Both the position numbers and the translations under genes were made by a program. The notes under the pieces were generated by a model. That model made no database searches. It saw only the letters and a list, made by a program, of their open reading frames with translations, and was not told where the DNA came from. From the NCBI GenBank assembly GCA_016210045.1, contig JACQUX010000038.1, positions 62,001 through 126,000 on the forward strand: a DNA stretch of 64,000 bases. The letters run 5' to 3'. Numbering within the stretch: position 1 is the first letter of the stretch; every line of letters starts with the position of its first letter. This DNA is from Deltaproteobacteria bacterium (GTDB lineage Bacteria; UBA10199; GCA-002796325; JACPFF01). Below are positions 62,301 to 64,000 of the stretch, one piece after another.

Positions 62301-63290
62301 GGCCGCACCTTGTACACCCCGTACGGCACGCCGCTCGCTGCCGACGGTCAACCACAATGGCACGGTTGGCAAGATCAGACCAATATGTATACCGGCGTCG
62401 AGCTCCCCGAAGTGGTGGATTTGTATCTGACCGGACCGCGCACCTACGACCCGGTCATTGGGCGCTTCCTGCAGCCCGATGCGATTCCGGGCGATCCCAC
62501 CGCCTCCGTAGCCGCCAATCCGTATGCCTATGCGATGAATAATCCGATCGTGGCGTTGGACCCAAGCGGGTTTTCCAGCGAATCCGCGCAAATGAACGGC
62601 GGCGGATGGTTCGGTTTCCTCTGGAATCTCGTGGAAGGATTCGTGGAGATGGCCGTCTCCGGCGGGAAGGATTTTTCGTTCGGATTGAGTCTCGGTGCGA
62701 ATACGTCTGGATCGTCCGGCGCGTTCGGGCCGTCCCTTGGGGATGGTGCCTATGGTCGTGGTCCATTCAGTGTATCGGAAGAGACCCTTGCCAGAGATCC
62801 AGCGGGTATCCAGCAAGAGGCGGCGCGGATGCTTACGGAATACGGCATCGATGCGGAAGATGGCCCTGAACTGATCTTCGTGAAGGAGCTGTATCTCAGA
62901 GGCGAACCCGTCAAAGGGGCCTTTGAGCCGCCAGATAATTCCACTTGTTCCCCTGCGACACCGTGTCGTGGAAAGATTTATCTCGCGTCGTGGACTTTGA
63001 GCACGCTCTACCACGAAATGGGCCATTACCTACATATCGGCGCGCGGGTCTTCGATACGGCGAATCGTTATCTCGGGTCGCTGGAGCAGAAAGAGGCGCT
63101 TGGAGACATCTTCATGATGCGGGAGTTGAATCGACAGGGACATACGGGCGTGGAGCTGGGCATCAATGAGTCGGCTCGCGCGGCCTTGCGGCGGTGGGAG
63201 CGAATAAGCTTCGTGAGCGGCGGCAATATGTGGAGCGGCCAAGATTTGAACCAACACTTTTTCAATGTCGAAAAAGTCGGCAATTGGTAA
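56334..63290 (+). CDS. secreted SpvB/FG-GAP/RHS-repeat protein with C-terminal zincin tip
   Basis: 2318 residues. Signal peptide residues 1-34 (VRGALCGLLFLAGPVGA). An SpvB-like start (GVSLPFPLQLLPGRHGMTPVV near 116) is followed by at least six Asp-rich FG-GAP loops (FADPNHDGLPDL, GDVDGDGQSDLL, DLNGDGYVDLL, DFNADGLVDLY, DLNADGIDDMIY, DLNGDRVPDLV) over about 475-870. YD/RHS repeats run from about 1090 to 1830, then comes a Pro/Arg linker, and the RHS core ends NPYAYAMNNPIVALDPSG at about 2060-2079. The 240-residue tip carries HEMGH at 2227-2231 with EALGD later, a zincin arrangement. Such proteins deliver a C-terminal toxin. No Tc A component was seen. Confidence 0.92.
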   Translation: MRFLRWHWFAEYPQCAWVRGALCGLLFLAGPVGAAEEEARAEPDPPPAAESSAEEQEAPPRGETTHELATQQAALTEDGAAAAPGAAVGAPMDDTQSPLGDHGLAVQEAGVGPAGGVSLPFPLQLLPGRHGMTPVVAAVYSSGNRSNGPLGYGMELVAGGQITRRGWREGVVPPQSYGPGFFSNFDWANERYRVNVEGNAQEIFYAGSATAGGLRFLPRYQSHWVVTAPNQFLFDKWGARLPTGMRYQFTSHPGTTSAIKRNEQYLVAAISPDEQTNTFYRYRAGAPFMIGGVDVGSRAVVLAEIRYSCALEESDTCYKVLFHYEYRDDVVISAQSGQVVGSAERVKRVDVLTPTGELAWSYHFTYVQDHINGHSLLREIQQTFKGGQSLLPPIRLTFSEAQPPPEYWPLNTTPLGALSYSYQSFYAQETLGTPQYNKDEDGKPINPMEGDPIIYVGGTQWVEAEEFVFGAGVFFADPNHDGLPDLIQRDIAKQDWINQGDGTFAPTPAAFAGSVGADGYWMRRHTTEATTIPGFKKDAAAAAQPKAATLLKEVLDANVQMGDVDGDGQSDLLVNGVGMAVTPAGILGSGVFDLRGQPLSVAPTLPVALAGAGPTYNSPGVVTVDLNGDGYVDLLQGVMESYPPGTQHRAWLYDPVTKHFQERAQWAPPVVFSRFGVDLGVQFTDFNADGLVDLYSMNQKYVENNGLFLNTGNGWLNVTADWVAAWNGGEQAPTVVVTASGETKFPASIDFPDNQNRSVDSGWRWFDLNADGIDDMIYAVVSIGSDGKSTTEYHTLLGSAVRQWRAYMGKNIMGDAVSPKFVVPMATRFRSQNPDDDKTYTIDRGVRVLDLNGDRVPDLVENVCAIGQASCVATVHLNSLALPNLLKTVRAPMGTTTTFAYTTYAKFEEAVGSPPLVVQSVKVADVAGAAIGARTFEFADPQFVAKPESSESADSEYDERRGPELLGFREVRMIETGLHPAYGAMSERRTTTIYKPGYAFMGMVEQQQMHVREDLKQKSSSAEWPPQPVSAVSQTYHEVGTAKPPYAPRVHITETTQNEGGLKRTVRTEYQEYDPYGFPIAIHHHGRIDAAVGLTDDVQESRIYTRREDPYILGLLEKSTTTANGLKRSVDNVYDDLGRLQKTTTEADGAASSWTSYSYDSYSNRDIERRSGADPDAPSSQTRIFYDANYAQFVIGQENTLAQRSMVTYAGVNAAEPLTSGASFGKPVRVEGLSTTAVAAAHYDLHTYDMFGRLEQRMSMGRALEQGKWIDALDRAQTWKHFIFAADGQSQTTRTDHPSFYSAKGTPSSMTEMTLNDRGKIVRVRTLGQQGWRQVLTEYGPYATVWRVSEPHRDGEPVRWTTTTVDALGRKIVVENPTSVESYEYRPFQVHTVYADGQKSTVESDGRDRVILRSHPGGGQTAISYGVADGRITMTGPDGKNTILQRNGLELVTQRVDPDRGTWTWQYNARGMQAAQIDAKQIATRFHYDLLDRVRAVDVGDDGNFEAEYFYDGNTPTTQSLEATALGQRSAMRDAQGITRWHYNAQGLVQQLEKTVDGVTHRALYTYDHRGRVSEFRDVDPAAQPKIGLTAGAMPTADPIRFTIRYQYDLDGLTKVQSRVGQQPWQVSIAAITYDGSGRLQQVTYGNGTQEDFTYLPNTGQLQQRRVTRPGSGNATALLDFTYAYEHPLGFISAITDAVTPSSSQQFTYHADRSLASAKSQVYGEVAYYADAAGNLINHGPWTLAYADKRPHAVSSAYHQQTKQQISYAYDANGNITGSWDRIFTYDDQNRLSRLQSSLGFVDFVYDGDGRRVKQLTTVLQGQRAAPTLKTADGRTLRQMWQAAFGIPSAVAAVAPSRSTGALVRSQAGKMPAVTNPLGAVPGTNKPPAARAQQPVPTPRAKQPIAIPRTRTPTLAALQPSAQTMTTPFDELEIVERDGNVERRYHIMALDRRVATVTVVEATPVIRYFYADHLGSRSIVADATGTVTDGRTLYTPYGTPLAADGQPQWHGWQDQTNMYTGVELPEVVDLYLTGPRTYDPVIGRFLQPDAIPGDPTASVAANPYAYAMNNPIVALDPSGFSSESAQMNGGGWFGFLWNLVEGFVEMAVSGGKDFSFGLSLGANTSGSSGAFGPSLGDGAYGRGPFSVSEETLARDPAGIQQEAARMLTEYGIDAEDGPELIFVKELYLRGEPVKGAFEPPDNSTCSPATPCRGKIYLASWTLSTLYHEMGHYLHIGARVFDTANRYLGSLEQKEALGDIFMMRELNRQGHTGVELGINESARAALRRWERISFVSGGNMWSGQDLNQHFFNVEKVGNW

Positions 63291-63478
63291 TGGGTAAGTG
63301 CGGTGTGGTTTTTTCTTCAATGCCCATTGCAGTCCAACCGTTTGAAATCCATTGATAAATCTAACTACCGCTTGGCCGGTCGACGCGCGGTCAGCATTCT
63401 GCTAGCAACTTTTTCACGCGCACACCGATATATTGCACAGTCGTTGTTCAGAGTCTTCACCTGAGTAAGGAGGTTGTT

Positions 63479-63754
63479 ATGGCCCAGCCACCGAATGTTG
63501 CGCCGCCGAGTGCGGGGAGAGCCACACCGCAGACCCGCGGGGAGCCGGAGAAGGCGCCGAAGACCAGTCGTGCGCAGCCGCGCGAAATCCGGATTAGCGA
63601 CGAAGATGCGATCGTCGTTGTCGGCAGGATTCACAAGCCGGAAGTTATGTTACTGCTCGGCCGGACGGATCCGCCCCAGCACGCGCTGTTTCGGGATCGG
63701 GGCAAGTCGTTTGTGCCAGAGATCGAAAAAACCGTGCGGAAGAACCCGTTCTGA
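63479..63754 (+). CDS. small hypothetical protein after the RHS gene
   Basis: 91 residues. AAGGAGG 5 bases upstream of the ATG fixes the start. N-terminal 35 residues are Pro/Ala/Arg-rich and probably disordered; then IRISDEDAIVVVGRIHKPEVMLLLGR, a short beta-hairpin-like core, and a basic C-terminus (EKTVRKNPF). No family recognised. Position behind an RHS toxin suggests a possible immunity or cargo protein, but it has its own promoter region of 188 bases, so this is only a suggestion. Confidence 0.6.
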   Translation: MAQPPNVAPPSAGRATPQTRGEPEKAPKTSRAQPREIRISDEDAIVVVGRIHKPEVMLLLGRTDPPQHALFRDRGKSFVPEIEKTVRKNPF

Positions 63755-63790
63755 GCCGGCGAGTGCTTTTCGCGTTGATATCGTGGCGTC

Positions 63791-63818
63791 CCCTCCGCTA
63801 GAGCGCTGAAGCGGAGGG
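63791..63818 (+). promoter_or_regulatory. stem-loop that buries the Shine-Dalgarno of the last gene
   Basis: CCCTCCGCT (63791-63799) and AGCGGAGGG (63810-63818) pair perfectly over 9 bases with a 10-base loop. The right arm contains GGAGGG, the only ribosome-binding site for the ATG at 63827. No T-run, so translation control is likelier than termination. Confidence 0.6.
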
Positions 63819-63826
63819 TCCAATTT

Positions 63827-64000
63827 ATGGCTATGATCGTCAAACGCGGAACGTTACCGGCGACGCCACATACCGAACATTACGCCATCCCTGGCGTATT
63901 GGCGTTGGAAGAAATCCACGGGAGCTACGGTTTTAGCGGCGCGTGGTCGCGCAAGCTCCACGTCCGATCGTATCCCACCGAACAAGTCGAGCCGCCGACA
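63827..64000 (+). CDS. hmgA: homogentisate 1,2-dioxygenase-like protein, partial (5' end)
   Basis: 58 residues before the window ends. MAMIVKRGTLPATPHT and EEIHGSYGFSGAWSRKLHV match the conserved beginning of homogentisate dioxygenases (KRGxIPxxxHTxF; GxxGFSGxxSxLYH). The enzyme opens the ring of homogentisate in tyrosine/phenylalanine degradation. Iron ligands lie beyond the edge and cannot be checked. Start choice: ATG 63827 with GGAGGG 9 bases upstream, or 63833. Confidence 0.72.
   Translation, partial: MAMIVKRGTLPATPHTEHYAIPGVLALEEIHGSYGFSGAWSRKLHVRSYPTEQVEPPT

Noticed and set aside
60000-63026. Two long minus-strand frames of 400 and 591 codons
   Set aside because: They lie wholly within the RHS gene, whose plus strand has clear YD-repeat and RHS motifs; long antisense frames are expected at this GC content.

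Overview
The window is GC-rich, gene-dense DNA from a Gram-negative bacterium, probably an uncultured deltaproteobacterial-type lineage. This placement is inference. Support comes from a Pal/CpoB outer-membrane pair, many secreted proteins and lipoproteins with Ser-, Asp- or Gly-rich low-complexity tracts, a tandem pair of ArsA/GET3-type ATPases beside a PhaR-type regulator, and an RHS/SpvB-type giant. There is no rRNA, no CRISPR array, no recognisable transposase and no complete prophage. The only stable RNA gene I can support is a tmRNA.

Left part (1-21.2 kb). A retropepsin-like pair and a GNAT acetyltransferase are followed by a secreted protein with four perfect-frame 15-residue repeats. 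A large 1071-residue protein and a partner of unknown role come next. A HEPN/MNT toxin-antitoxin pair of the HI0074/HI0073 type precedes a Ser-linker lipoprotein with a GH123/DUF4091-like domain. Then come acetyl-CoA synthetase, a DUF819 membrane protein, an SprT-like zinc protein, a lytic-transglycosylase-like protein, an Asp/Ser-rich surface protein, MarC and YihY membrane proteins, and a secreted protein of unknown role.

Middle (21.3-32.0 kb). The trans-translation pair ssrA and smpB lies on the minus strand, separated by an EamA transporter on the other strand. Upstream of smpB runs a long minus-strand series: pal, cpoB, tsaD, rsmA, an unknown gene, a deoxynucleoside kinase, panB, panC, an amidohydrolase and a DUF502 protein. 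This mixes envelope maintenance, tRNA/rRNA modification and pantothenate synthesis. The panB 3' end runs into a dispersed palindromic repeat.

32.1-44.5 kb. A receiver-like protein, a PilZ protein and an iron-type alcohol dehydrogenase are followed by the ArsA pair with phaR, then an alkaline-phosphatase-superfamily protein. An NtrC-like AAA+ protein that has lost its GAFTGA loop and Walker B acidic pair is translationally coupled to thiE-thiD. An AbiE-type toxin-antitoxin operon follows, with a perfect 10-bp inverted-repeat operator just upstream of its first gene.

44.6-50.5 kb is the most unusual block. It is five minus-strand genes: an unknown protein, an orphan ParB-like protein, a spore-photoproduct-lyase-family protein that has lost two of its three Fe-S cysteines, an atypical chorismate-utilising enzyme, and a class IV aminotransferase. 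The last three overlap one another. I regard this as the best candidate for an undescribed system.

Right end (50.7-64 kb). Glutamate dehydrogenase and tadA are followed by a divergent pair: a 905-residue secreted HEGGH-motif protein, and a 2318-residue secreted SpvB/FG-GAP/RHS protein whose C-terminal tip carries an HEMGH zincin motif. The window ends inside a gene resembling homogentisate 1,2-dioxygenase. Two near-identical perfect palindromes starting TGGGGACAGGTACC and two inverted pairs of CCCTCTCCC-type repeats are scattered between genes. No gene-free stretch exceeds about 300 bases once ssrA is counted.
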